Of a stretch of DNA of 64,000 bases, positions 10,008 to 22,984 are shown piece after piece (position 1 is the first letter of the stretch; each line of letters starts with the position of its first letter). The position numbers and the translations under genes were made by a program. Below the pieces are notes generated by a model. That model saw only the letters and a list, made by a program, of their open reading frames with translations. It was not told the DNA's origin and did no database searches. Source of the DNA: Pseudomonadota bacterium (lineage in GTDB: Bacteria > Myxococcota_A > UBA9160 > SZUA-336); the NCBI GenBank assembly GCA_021295775.1, contig JAGWBS010000001.1, forward strand, positions 14,813-78,812, given 5' to 3'.

Positions 10008-11018
10008 TCAGCCCTTGGCCGCGCCGATCAGCTCCGCGACGGCCTCCGGGCCCGCCTCGTTGTACAGGCCCAGGCCGGTGCGCTCGCACAGATCGCCGTG
10101 GCGCTCCACCAGACCCGCGCCGACCTCGGAGGGCGTGCCGCTGATCGCGATCGCGTCGAGCATCTCGTCGTCGATCAGATCGGGCATCTCGGCCCACTGC
10201 CCGGACTTGGTCATCCGGTTCAGGCGCGGCTGCAGCTCGCCCCAGCCGTGCAGGTCCAGAATCACCCGGTAGGCGGGGGTCGAGCCGTAGAAGGCGATCT
10301 GAGTGCGGGCCTTGCGGCGGGCGGTTTCGACCTGCTCGGGGGTCCGTCCGAGACACACGATCGTCTGGCAGCAGATCTCGAAGTCCTCGCGGGACCGGCC
10401 CGACGCGGCCAGGCCCCTCTCGAGCGCTGGCAGGGTCAGATCCTTGAGCGAGCGGCGCGAGTTGAGCGGGTGAACGTAGAAGCCGTCGGCGACTTCGCCT
10501 CCGACCTGCGTCATGAGCGGCCCCACTCCCGCCAGGAAGATGCGCGGATCGCCGAACGGATTGGGGCCCGGGTTGAACATCGGAGTCATCAGCGTGTGGC
10601 TGTAGAACTCGCCCCGGAAATCGAGCCGACCGCCGTCCGACCAGGACAGCCAGATGGCTCGAATGGCCTGCACGAACTCCCGCATGCGCGCCGCGGGCTT
10701 GGACCAGGTCTGGCTGAAGCGCTTTTCGATGTGGGGACGGATCTGCGTGCCCAGGCCCAGGATGAAGCGCCCCCGGGACAGGCGCTGCAGGTCCTGGGCG
10801 ATCTGCGCGCAGATCATCGGATTCCGGGCGAAGGCGATCGCCACGCCCGTTCCCAGCTCCAGCCGCTCGGTGGACTGCGAGGCGAGCGCCAGCGGAAAGA
10901 ACGGATCGTGCGGGCCTTCGAACGAGTAGAGCCCGTCGTAGCCGATTTCCTCCTGAGCCTTCGCCTGCCGCCCGGCGTCCTCGATCCCCGCGGACATCAG
11001 CGCGCCGTCGATCTTCAT
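10008..11018 (-). CDS. LLM-class (luciferase-like) F420-dependent oxidoreductase, TIGR03617-like
   Basis: Starts MKIDGALMS; LGTGVAIAFARNPMICAQIAQDLQRLSRGRFILGLGTQIRPHIEKRF. Confidence 0.85.
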   Translation of the reverse strand: MKIDGALMSAGIEDAGRQAKAQEEIGYDGLYSFEGPHDPFFPLALASQSTERLELGTGVAIAFARNPMICAQIAQDLQRLSRGRFILGLGTQIRPHIEKRFSQTWSKPAARMREFVQAIRAIWLSWSDGGRLDFRGEFYSHTLMTPMFNPGPNPFGDPRIFLAGVGPLMTQVGGEVADGFYVHPLNSRRSLKDLTLPALERGLAASGRSREDFEICCQTIVCLGRTPEQVETARRKARTQIAFYGSTPAYRVILDLHGWGELQPRLNRMTKSGQWAEMPDLIDDEMLDAIAISGTPSEVGAGLVERHGDLCERTGLGLYNEAGPEAVAELIGAAKG

Positions 11019-11120
11019 CCTCTCTCCTCCCGCCGCGCGTCGGTCCGTGTCGGCCCACGCGGCATTTCGTCTGTGCACCCCGGATGGCCAAGCCGCGTCG
11101 CGGACCGGGGCCTCGAAGGC

Positions 11121-11528
11121 TCAGAGCACGACCGTCGCTGTGCCCAGAACCCGCGTCTCGCCCTGTTCGTTGACGATCGTGAGATCCAACTCGACCGTCC
11201 TCGAGTCGTCGTCCTTGTCGGTGACCACGCCGCAGCAGCGGGGCGCGGAGTCGACCAGCACCGGTGCGCGGAACACTGTGTCGATCTTGCGGATCCCGCA
11301 ACCCGGCGCCCAGCGGTGCACCAGCGACACCAGCAGCCCCTGGCTCATGATCCCGGGCACGATGGCCTGGGGCAGGCCCTCCTCGCGGGCCTCCTCGTGG
11401 TTCATGAAGCGGCCCGCCAGCATGCCCGTGGCGTGGCAGAAGCGCGTGACGTTGGACAGGCTCACGTCGACCTCGACCTCGGGGAGATCCTCCCCGAACT
11501 CCACCTCCTGGTAGCTCCGGGACGTCAC
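11121..11528 (-). CDS. MaoC-like dehydratase
   Basis: Hot-dog motif features (FCHATGMLAGRFMNHEEAREEGLPQAIVPGIMSQGLL); GTG start overlaps the stop of the upstream gene. Confidence 0.8.
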   Translation of the reverse strand: MTSRSYQEVEFGEDLPEVEVDVSLSNVTRFCHATGMLAGRFMNHEEAREEGLPQAIVPGIMSQGLLVSLVHRWAPGCGIRKIDTVFRAPVLVDSAPRCCGVVTDKDDDSRTVELDLTIVNEQGETRVLGTATVVL

Positions 11529-11971
11529 GCCAACCCTCCGCGGATGATCAGGCGCCAGTCGACGCGGCTGGTCAGCTCGCCGCGCGCGTTGCTGAACTCC
11601 ATCCGGTGAACCAGAAAGAGCATCGACCCGCTTCGGCCGGTCTTCTCGTAGATGTCGTGCAGGTGGCTGTTGGCGGTCAACTCGTCCCCGGGGCGGATGG
11701 GCGCGATCCACTCCACGGCCTTGCCCGCGTCGATCATCATGCGGCGGTCGAACTCGGGAAAGTCGTCGGGCAGCATGCGCGCCCCGTGATACTTGGCGGC
11801 GAAGTTGACCGGGGCCTGGAGATCGGGGTGCCCGGCGTCGGTGTAGCGCGGGTCGGTCTCTCCGCAGGCCCGGGCGAATTCCAGCATCGACTCCAGGGTC
11901 GCCTCGACCTGCACGCTGTCGAAGACCATCCCGCCGTAGCGCGACTTCAGCTCTTCCGCCGTTATTCCCAT
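11525..11971 (-). CDS. MaoC-like N-terminal (FAS1-like) dehydratase
   Basis: FARACGETDPRYTDAGHPDLQAPVNFAAKYHG... AVEWIAPIRPGDELTANSHLHDIYEKTGRSGSMLFLVHRMEFSNARGEL. Confidence 0.8.
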   Translation of the reverse strand: MGITAEELKSRYGGMVFDSVQVEATLESMLEFARACGETDPRYTDAGHPDLQAPVNFAAKYHGARMLPDDFPEFDRRMMIDAGKAVEWIAPIRPGDELTANSHLHDIYEKTGRSGSMLFLVHRMEFSNARGELTSRVDWRLIIRGGLA

Positions 11972-12588
11972 TGAACCGCCTCGTAGCCGCCCGCGCGCAA
12001 CGCGCCGACCAGGTCTTCGATCGAGGCGATCTCCCGCTCGAAGCGCGTGGCGCAGCGGCCGATGTGACTGACGATGTGCGCGTCGCTGCCACCGACCCCG
12101 CGGTAGCCCATGCGCTCGGCGAGCGAGGCCGCAACCTGATTCTCCCGTCCGCGGCTGCCGCCGTTGAGTGTTTCGACGATCTCCACCCCTTCCACCGCCC
12201 CGCGCTGCTCGACGTGCGCACACATCCCGACCCGCGGGCGGCCGGGGTGACACGGCACGGCGACGCCGCCACAGCGCGAAACCTCGCGCAGGACCCGCTC
12301 CAGCGAAAGGTCCACGCGCCCGAAGTCGAACGCCGCCAGCATGTCGGAATTGACTCCGAACACCAGCACGTGGCCGTAGTCGGTCTCGACTTCGCTGCCC
12401 TTCAGGATGAGCAGGCCGGTGCGGTCCTCCAGACCGCGGTAGTCGGACTCCGCGTCGAACTGGCGGTGCTCGGTCAGCACGAATCCGTCGATGGGCAGTC
12501 CGCGCTTGCGGATCCACTGGCAGTAGTTCTCCACCTTGGCCCGACCGTCGTCGGACTTGATGGAGTGGTTGTGGAGATCCAGGATCAT
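11962..12588 (-). CDS. PHP domain-containing protein
   Basis: [47 protein letters not shown]. Confidence 0.88.
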   Translation of the reverse strand: MILDLHNHSIKSDDGRAKVENYCQWIRKRGLPIDGFVLTEHRQFDAESDYRGLEDRTGLLILKGSEVETDYGHVLVFGVNSDMLAAFDFGRVDLSLERVLREVSRCGGVAVPCHPGRPRVGMCAHVEQRGAVEGVEIVETLNGGSRGRENQVAASLAERMGYRGVGGSDAHIVSHIGRCATRFEREIASIEDLVGALRAGGYEAVQWE

Positions 12589-12607
12589 GCTGGCGCGACC
12601 CGGGCGC

Positions 12608-13834
<1,227 letters not shown>

Positions 13835-13926
13835 GCGGACCTCCGGGGGGCGGGATCGAACCCGGGCGAGCATAGCCCAAGGGGCGCAGGCTGGTCACGG
13901 CGTTGCGCCTGCGTAAAATGCCCCCG

Positions 13927-14667
13927 ATGCGATTCCTGCTCTCGCTGGTCTACTGGGCCTGGTTCGTGGGGGTTCTGCTCGTTCTGTTCCCGCTTTGCGT
14001 CCTGCTCTGGGCGGCGACGCGTCCCTTCGACCGGCGCGGTGTAGTCCTGCACCGCTTCACCAGCTGGTGGGGCTGGCTGTACACCTGGCCCAACCCCGCC
14101 TGGCCCGTCACCATCGAGCACCGCGAAAGGCTGGACGACGCGGAGACCTACGTGATCGTCGCCAACCACCAGTCCCTGCTCGACATCCTGGTGCTGTTCC
14201 GGATCTTCGCCCACTTCCGCTGGGTCTCCAAGATCGAGAACTTCCGCATCCCGCTGGTCGGCGGGGTGATGTACATGAACCGCTACATCCCGCTCTCGCG
14301 CGGCCGCCGCGAGAGCACGCTGCGGATGATGGATGCCTGCCGGGAGAGCCTGAACGCCGGGACTTCGGTGCTGCTCTTTCCGGAGGGCACGCGCTCCGAG
14401 ACCTCCGAGATGCGCCCGTTCAAATCGGGGGCGTTCGAGCTGGCGCGCCGCACGCGGCGGCCGCTGCTGCCGATCGCCATCGAAGGCACCTCGCGGGCGC
14501 TGCCCAAGCGCGGCTTCGTGCTGCGCGGAAAGCACCCGATCACGATCCGCATCCTGGACGCGCTGCCGCCGGCCGCATTCGAGACGCTCTCGTCCCAGGA
14601 ACTCGGCCTGCACGTTCGGGAGCTGATCGCGCGAGAGATCGAGCGCATGCGCGCCGAGTCCGCCTAG
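13927..14667 (+). CDS. 1-acyl-sn-glycerol-3-phosphate acyltransferase
   Basis: VANHQSLLDILVL, PEGTRSE, PLLPIAIEGT motifs. Confidence 0.9.
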   Translation: MRFLLSLVYWAWFVGVLLVLFPLCVLLWAATRPFDRRGVVLHRFTSWWGWLYTWPNPAWPVTIEHRERLDDAETYVIVANHQSLLDILVLFRIFAHFRWVSKIENFRIPLVGGVMYMNRYIPLSRGRRESTLRMMDACRESLNAGTSVLLFPEGTRSETSEMRPFKSGAFELARRTRRPLLPIAIEGTSRALPKRGFVLRGKHPITIRILDALPPAAFETLSSQELGLHVRELIAREIERMRAESA

Positions 14668-14677
14668 GAGGAGAACC

Positions 14678-15469
14678 GTGGAGCTGGGACTGAGAGGACG
14701 CCGCTGCATCGTGACGGGCGCCAGCCGGGGCATCGGCGCGGCCGCGGCCGCCGCCCTGGCCGCCGAGGCGGCCGACTTGGCGCTGATCGCGCGCAGCGCG
14801 GACGATCTGGACGAGCGCGCCAGGGCCCTCCGCGAGGAACACGGAGTTCGGGCCTTCCCGGTCGTCGCCGACCTGTCGTCGGCGGGAGGGGTCGAGTCGG
14901 GCATCGCCGGCGCGATCCGCGAACTGGGCGGCGTGGACGTGCTGGTCAACAACGCCGGCGCGTCGCCCTTCGGCTCGCTCGAGCAGATCGACGACGCGGC
15001 CTGGCGGGAGTCGGTCGACCTGAAGCTTCTCGGCTACGTGCGCGGCATGCGCGCCGTGCTGCCGAGCATGCGGGCGCAGAAGTCCGGCCGGATCGTCAAC
15101 GTGCTCGGGATCGCGGGGCTGGCCGCGAGCGAAGGCTACGTGCTCGGATCCATCAACACCGCTCTGTCGCACATCACGCGCTCCACGGCGCTGGCGGTGG
15201 CGGCGGACGGCATCTCCGTGCTGGCGCTCCACCCCGGGCCCACGGCCACCGCCCGCATGCTCTCCGGTCTGGCCGCGGGCGCCGAGGCGGCGGGGGTGGA
15301 GCTGGACGCGTTCGTGGAGAGCTTCGGCCGGCGCAGCGTTCCGCTGGGCCGGATCGGCCGGCCCGAGGAGATCGCGCGCATGATCGCGGTGCTGGCCTCG
15401 GACGCCGCGTCGTTCATGACGGGCAGCGCGGTGCAGGTCGACGGCGGCCTGAACCGCAGCGCCGTCTGA
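14678..15469 (+). CDS. SDR family oxidoreductase
   Basis: VTGASRGIGAAAAAAL, VLVNNAGASPFG, C-terminal SFMTGSAVQVDGGL. Confidence 0.92.
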   Translation: MELGLRGRRCIVTGASRGIGAAAAAALAAEAADLALIARSADDLDERARALREEHGVRAFPVVADLSSAGGVESGIAGAIRELGGVDVLVNNAGASPFGSLEQIDDAAWRESVDLKLLGYVRGMRAVLPSMRAQKSGRIVNVLGIAGLAASEGYVLGSINTALSHITRSTALAVAADGISVLALHPGPTATARMLSGLAAGAEAAGVELDAFVESFGRRSVPLGRIGRPEEIARMIAVLASDAASFMTGSAVQVDGGLNRSAV

Positions 15470-15520
15470 AGCGCGGACCCGCCGGCGGCCCGGAGCGGTC
15501 CCCGACGGCCTTCAGGGTGC

Positions 15521-16672
15521 TTACGAAGCCGGACTCTCGCCCTTGAGGGCGCTGTTCCTGCGGATCCAGTCCACCGCGTCCTCCACGTGGTCGCGCTCCC
15601 CCTCCAGAAAGCGCCGCACCGCGGAGCGCAGCCGCGAGTCCCGCAGGTAGTGCAGGCTGTAGGTGGGCTGCGCGTCGAAGCCGCGCACCTGCTTGTACTC
15701 TCCGCCCGCCCCGGGCTCGAAGCGCTCGAGCCCCTCGCGGATGCAATGCTCGATCGCGGCGTAGTAACAGACGTCGAAGTGCAGGAAACGCACCTCCTCC
15801 AGCGCCCCCCAGTAGCGCCCGTACAGGGCCGGCCCCTTCTGCACGTTGAAGGTGCCCGCGACCGGCCGGCCGTCCCGATGCGCCACGATGAAGCACAGCC
15901 GCTCGCGGAAGCGTTCGCGCAGCAGCTCGAAGAGCTCTCGGTTGAGGTACTGGCGCCCGTAGAAACGCTCCCGGACGGTCGCCAGGTAGCAGCGGTACAG
16001 CGGCTCGAACAGCTCGTCGCCGATGCGGTCGCCGCGCAGCGCCTCGACCTGCACGCCCTGCTCGGCGACGCCGCGGCGCTCGCGCCGGATCTGATTGCGG
16101 CGCTTGCTGCGGAAGCGGCTCAGGTAGGCCTCGAAGTCTGCGTAGCCCTGGTTGTGCCAGTGATACTGCAGGCCGACGCGCAGTTCGTAGCCGAGTTCGC
16201 GCAGCGGCTCGATCTCGTCCCGCAGGCAGAAGTTGACGTGCGCTCCGGACAGCTCGCCGTCGCCGCAGATCTGCACCAGGGCGCGCGCGAGCGCGCTCGT
16301 CCAGCGCGCGCGGTCCTCGCCCGGAGCGACCAGGAAGCGCTCGCCGCCGACGGGCGTGAAGGGCACGCCGACCAGAAGCTTGGGGTAGTAGCGCATTCCG
16401 GCGCGCTCGGCGGCGTCCGCCCAGCCCCAGTCGAAGACGAACTCGCCCTCGCTGTGGGACTTGACGTACAGCGGACAGGCGGCCACCAGCCGCTCTCCCT
16501 CCCACGCCACCAGCGGCCGCGGGGACCAGCCGCGCTCCGCGCTGACGCAGCCGGACTCTTCCAGCGACGCCAGCCACTCCCACTCCAGAAACGGCGAGCC
16601 GTCGCCCACCAGCGCGTTCCAAGCCCCGGGGGCGACCTGCGCAACCCCGTCCAGTACCTCGATGCGCGCCAT
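15521..16672 (-). CDS. FemAB/GNAT-like peptidogalycan biosynthesis family protein
   Basis: LPLL-type N-terminus, VNFCLRDE, YQYHWHNQGYADFEAYLSRFRSKRRNQIRRERRG, FDVCYYAAIEHCIREGLERFEPGAGGEYKQVRGF. Confidence 0.87.
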   Translation of the reverse strand: MARIEVLDGVAQVAPGAWNALVGDGSPFLEWEWLASLEESGCVSAERGWSPRPLVAWEGERLVAACPLYVKSHSEGEFVFDWGWADAAERAGMRYYPKLLVGVPFTPVGGERFLVAPGEDRARWTSALARALVQICGDGELSGAHVNFCLRDEIEPLRELGYELRVGLQYHWHNQGYADFEAYLSRFRSKRRNQIRRERRGVAEQGVQVEALRGDRIGDELFEPLYRCYLATVRERFYGRQYLNRELFELLRERFRERLCFIVAHRDGRPVAGTFNVQKGPALYGRYWGALEEVRFLHFDVCYYAAIEHCIREGLERFEPGAGGEYKQVRGFDAQPTYSLHYLRDSRLRSAVRRFLEGERDHVEDAVDWIRRNSALKGESPAS

Positions 16673-16708
16673 GAGCCCGAGGCGAGTGTAGCGGGTATCC
16701 TATCGGCG

Positions 16709-17046
16709 ATGGCGGCTGGCCCCCGAAAACCGGGCGATGGCGACCCGCGGCGCGAGCGCGAAGGCGGACTCGCGACCGAACAACGGCCCAAAACCGAGCG
16801 CCCCCCGCGCTTCAAGGTGGTGCTCTACAACGACGATTACACGCCGATGGAGTTCGTGGTGACGCTGCTCGAGCAGGTGTTCCGGAAAGGACCCGCGGAG
16901 GCGACGCAGCTCATGCTCCAGATCCACCGGGGCGGACGGGGGATCGCGGGCGTCTACGTGCTGCAGGTGGCCGAGACCAAGGCGTCCCAGGTGCATCGCC
17001 TGGCCGAGCAGCGCGGCTATCCTCTGCAGGCCGGAGTCGAGCCCGA

Positions 17047-17050
<4 letters not shown>
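16709..17050 (+). CDS. clpS: ATP-dependent Clp protease adaptor ClpS
   Basis: FKVVLYNDDYTPMEFVVTLLEQVFRKGPAEATQLMLQIHRGGRGIAGVYVLQVAETKASQVHRLAEQRGYPLQ; immediately upstream of clpA. Confidence 0.96.
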
Positions 17051-19332
<2,282 letters not shown>

Positions 19333-19336
19333 GAGA

Positions 19337-19356
19337 GACATCCGCGTACGGATGTC
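19337..19356 (+). terminator. Hairpin just after clpA
   Basis: Perfect 8-bp stem GACATCCG-CGTA-CGGATGTC starting 5 nt after the stop; no U tract. Confidence 0.4.
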
Positions 19357-19449
19357 CCCGTCCGCGAGGTTCGCCGCGCGCGGCCAGGGACATTTCGCCC
19401 GGAGAGTCTTCCTTGTCGGGTCATGGGGAATCGGTTAGGCAATAACCGC

Positions 19450-20331
19450 ATGGACCGCGATCCCGATGCGCGCGAACCCGAAACCCGGGAAGAGACCTCC
19501 GTCTCCACTCATTACGCCGAGCTGACGGAGCAGATGGAAATGTTCGGCGGGGATCTGCTGGCCTGCCACTTCGGCCTCTGGGGGCCGGATACGAGTTCCG
19601 ATCGGGAGGCTCTGCTGCGAGCCAACCATACGCTGGCGACGGGCTGCGACCTCGGACCGGAAAGCCGGGTGCTGGATGCGGGCTGCGGCGTGGGCGGGAC
19701 GGCGATCACGTTGGCGGAGGCGTATGGGGTCCATGTCACCGGACTGACGATCTGCGAGCCGCATGTCGCGGTGGCCGCCGAGCACGCCGAACAGCGCGGC
19801 GTCGGCCACCTGGTCGATTTCCGGCACGGGGACTTCATGGAAATGCCGTTCCCCGAGGAAAGCTTCGACGCGGTGCTGAACCACGAGTCTTTCTGCTACG
19901 CACCCGACAAGCTGCACTATCTCCGAGGCGTCTACCGCGTCCTCAAGCCGGGAGGGCGATGGCAAGCCCTGGAAGGTTTCAGGAGCGATGCCCCGATCTC
20001 GGAAGCCCAACAAGTCATTCACGCCAGGACGCAGCACGGTTGGCGGATGCCTCCCCTGGAACCTTGGCGCGACGTGATCGCCACCCTCGAGGAGGCCGGA
20101 TTCGAACAGGTCCGGGAGCAGGATCTCTCCTCCGAGGTGGCGCCCGCCACGGAGAGTCTGAGGAAGAGGTGGCAGCTGTTCCAGTTCCTGATCCCCTCCG
20201 GCGGCAAGTTCAGTCAGGCCTCCCAGGAGTTCATGGACGCGACCGTGAACTACGATCTGGGACTGCAGGAAGGGCTTTTCACCTACCACTTCCTGTCCGC
20301 CGGCCGGCCGACCCGGGGAGCCGCTCCCTAG
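19450..20331 (+). CDS. Class I SAM-dependent methyltransferase
   Basis: VLDAGCGVGGTAITLAEAYGVHVTGLTICEPHVAVA... HGDFMEMPFPEESFDAVLNHESFCYAPDKLHYLRGVYRVLKPGG. Confidence 0.88.
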   Translation: MDRDPDAREPETREETSVSTHYAELTEQMEMFGGDLLACHFGLWGPDTSSDREALLRANHTLATGCDLGPESRVLDAGCGVGGTAITLAEAYGVHVTGLTICEPHVAVAAEHAEQRGVGHLVDFRHGDFMEMPFPEESFDAVLNHESFCYAPDKLHYLRGVYRVLKPGGRWQALEGFRSDAPISEAQQVIHARTQHGWRMPPLEPWRDVIATLEEAGFEQVREQDLSSEVAPATESLRKRWQLFQFLIPSGGKFSQASQEFMDATVNYDLGLQEGLFTYHFLSAGRPTRGAAP

Positions 20332-20395
20332 CCCACCCGACCCGGCGAAGGTCATTCGTCCGGGCGGAGCGGTGGCCCTGCCGCGCCGCAGGGAG

Positions 20396-21499
20396 TCACT
20401 CCTGGGATCGGGAACCCATGATCAGCAAAAAGGCATAGGCCTTGACCTGATCGAATTCGTCCCCGGCCAGCCCCAATTCGAAGTGGTGGATCCCTCTCAG
20501 ATGCAGGAACAGACCGGTTTTCCCGAACAGCATTTCCGCCCCCGGCCAGGATTCGGCCAGCGCCGACAGTCTCTCCGGAACGGCCAGGCCCTGTGCTCCG
20601 ATTCCCTCGATGAAGGCCCTCCAAGGCCGGATGTCCTTCAGCCAGTCCGATTCCTCTGGGAAGAAATCCAACCCGAGCCTCGGTCCCACGCCGTCGGGAC
20701 GCAGGTCGAGCTGGACCCCCATCCAGGTGAAGGCAGCGCGCTCTTCCAAAGGCGCCACGGTGGAAGCGACGACCGAGCGACGACCGGGCCAGGCGGCACG
20801 CTCGAGAAAGGCCATGAGAGCGCTCGAATCCCGGAAACCTTCGATCGCGAGACGAACTCCCGGACCTCGCGACGGAAACACGCCGACCCCTCGAACGGAC
20901 GTTTCCGGTTCCATCGCCCGGTATACCCACTCGATCTCCCGGCGTTCGGCGATGTCCGGATCCCTGCCGGTCGCCGAGGAGACCGCATCCAGCACGACCG
21001 CGAGATCCCCCGAGCGTCGGCCGTCGCCTGCGAGTACATCGGGGGCGGGGCAGAGGAAAAATCCCGGATCCGACTGTGCGCTCTCCCTCGCCGGTTCGAT
21101 CTCGTACTCGAGCAATAACTTCCGGCCGGCGACGCGGCGAAGGTCGGACTCCTCGTTGCCCAGCTCGGCCAACAAAGAGGCAATGCTCTGTGCGGTCCGC
21201 CCCGCCCCCTCGGCCTGCCCGACGTTCTGCAGGAACGCCGCGGACTGGCCCCCGCCGATGACGGAGACAGCGAAGTTCGCTCTGGGTGCGGACTCGTGCA
21301 GCGGGAACTCGAAGCCGAACGGGAAAGCGGCCATGGACGTGGGCAGGCGGCCCGCGAGCTCCAGCACTTTTTCCCACTCGCGGTCACCGATCAGGACGGG
21401 AGAGATCCGGCCGCGCAGCCGCCGCAGAAGCAAATCGAGGGAATCCGCCTCGTGGGACAGGCTTTCCTCCGCGCTGGCCAATCCAACTTCGAAGTCCAT
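20396..21499 (-). CDS. Uncharacterised protein, paralog of the 53153-54259 product
   Basis: 367-aa product from ATG at 21497-21499, preceded by AGGAG; shares long collinear blocks with 53153-54259 (e.g. MAAFPFGFE.PLHE; YRA..PE.SVR.VG.FPSR; LFGK.G.FL..RGIHH..L.L..D..DQVKAY.FLL). Confidence 0.85.
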   Translation of the reverse strand: MDFEVGLASAEESLSHEADSLDLLLRRLRGRISPVLIGDREWEKVLELAGRLPTSMAAFPFGFEFPLHESAPRANFAVSVIGGGQSAAFLQNVGQAEGAGRTAQSIASLLAELGNEESDLRRVAGRKLLLEYEIEPARESAQSDPGFFLCPAPDVLAGDGRRSGDLAVVLDAVSSATGRDPDIAERREIEWVYRAMEPETSVRGVGVFPSRGPGVRLAIEGFRDSSALMAFLERAAWPGRRSVVASTVAPLEERAAFTWMGVQLDLRPDGVGPRLGLDFFPEESDWLKDIRPWRAFIEGIGAQGLAVPERLSALAESWPGAEMLFGKTGLFLHLRGIHHFELGLAGDEFDQVKAYAFLLIMGSRSQE

Positions 21500-21668
21500 G
21501 ACCGACTCCTGAGACAGCGCCGGGACGGGAGGCATGACATGGCTCCTGCCCCCGCCCGCCATCCTAGCCGAACGGAGACCTCGGGTCGGGAAACTGGAGT
21601 CCCGTTCCGCCCGGCATCGACCCGGTTCGGTATCCTCCTTGCCGTCCGCGTCACAGGATCGGGCGAGG

Positions 21669-22964
21669 ATGAATTCCGAAGACTCCCAACCGGACCTGAG
21701 CAGACTCCCCGAGGACCGGGAGAGGCGTTCGTACGACTTCGGAAGAATGACCCGGAGGATGCCGGGTGCGGTGGCCACGCCGAACGATGCCGAGCAGGTG
21801 GCCCGCCTCGTCCGCAGGGCCGCGAGCGACGGAGTCCCGCTGGCCATTCGAGGAGGGGGACATTCCCAGAGCGGGAAGAGTCTCACGCAGGGTGGCTGGG
21901 TCCTCGACACGCGGGGTCTCAACCAGGTCCAACTCCTGGGGGACGAGTTGGTTCGCGCGCAGGGGGGAGCCCCGTGGGGGCAGATCCTGGATGCGCTGCG
22001 GGGCACGCGGCGCCTGCCACCGGTAGTGGCGGACATCGCCGAGGTGACCGTGGGTGGAACCCTGTCCGCCGGAGGACTGGGAACCACTTCGCACCGCCAC
22101 GGAGTGCAGATCGCTCACGTCGAGAAACTCGAGGTGGTTACCGGCACCGGCGAGCGCGTCCGCTGCTCACGCAGCGAGAACGCGAGCCTCTTCGATGCCG
22201 TGAGAGGCGGCCAGGGACAGTTCGGAATCATTACCGAGGCCTGGCTCCGGCTCCGGAGGGCCGGGGGGCGGCTCCGACAGTACCTGCTGCGTTACTCGGA
22301 TTTCGAACGCTTCGCCAGCGACCTCGAGCGAATCGTCGAGGAAGGCCGGTTCGACCACCTGCGGGCGGAAACGCGGATGCACCAGCGCACCATCCTGCTG
22401 AGCGCCGCCATCGAGTACGACGATCCTCCCGACGACGGACAGGTGCTGGAAGGGCTGGGATACGAGAAGATCGACGCGAGCGGGGAAACGGACGAAGTCG
22501 CACGCGCCGTGATGTTCCCCAAATGGGGATTCAGCTGGCGGAACCACCACCCCTGGCGGGACTGGTTCATGCCCTGGGAGACTCTTCCGACGCTGCTCGA
22601 GCAGCCCTGGCTGGATCCGCAGACGATCCCCCGCGCTCCGGGGAGCTGGACCGGGGTCTACCCGATCCGAATGGGGCCGATCGATGCGCCGCTCTTCATG
22701 CGTCCCGGCGGGGAGCGGATGCTCTCCTACTCGGTCCTCGCGGTGTTGAGCAGGCGGGAAAGAGCCCACAAGGTGGCGGAAAGACTCAGAGAGATCGACC
22801 GAACGCTCGTCGGACTCGGCGGCAAGAGTTACCTGTCGGGCGACGTGGGCTACGGACGCCGGGAATGGGCGGAACACTACGGAGAGAAACTCGAACTGGG
22901 CATCCAGTGGAAGAAAGAATTCGATCCGAAACGGGTCTTCCAAGCCGAAGGCCTGCCTTTCTGA
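21669..22964 (+). CDS. FAD-linked oxidase, cytokinin dehydrogenase-like
   Basis: IRGGGHSQSGKS (putative flavinylated His), TVGGTLSAGGLGTTSHRHGVQIAHVEKLEVVTGTGERVRCSRSENASLFDAVRGGQGQFGIITEAWLRLR. Confidence 0.85.
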   Translation: MNSEDSQPDLSRLPEDRERRSYDFGRMTRRMPGAVATPNDAEQVARLVRRAASDGVPLAIRGGGHSQSGKSLTQGGWVLDTRGLNQVQLLGDELVRAQGGAPWGQILDALRGTRRLPPVVADIAEVTVGGTLSAGGLGTTSHRHGVQIAHVEKLEVVTGTGERVRCSRSENASLFDAVRGGQGQFGIITEAWLRLRRAGGRLRQYLLRYSDFERFASDLERIVEEGRFDHLRAETRMHQRTILLSAAIEYDDPPDDGQVLEGLGYEKIDASGETDEVARAVMFPKWGFSWRNHHPWRDWFMPWETLPTLLEQPWLDPQTIPRAPGSWTGVYPIRMGPIDAPLFMRPGGERMLSYSVLAVLSRRERAHKVAERLREIDRTLVGLGGKSYLSGDVGYGRREWAEHYGEKLELGIQWKKEFDPKRVFQAEGLPF

Positions 22965-22984
22965 GACAGCCCGGCGGCCCGAGT

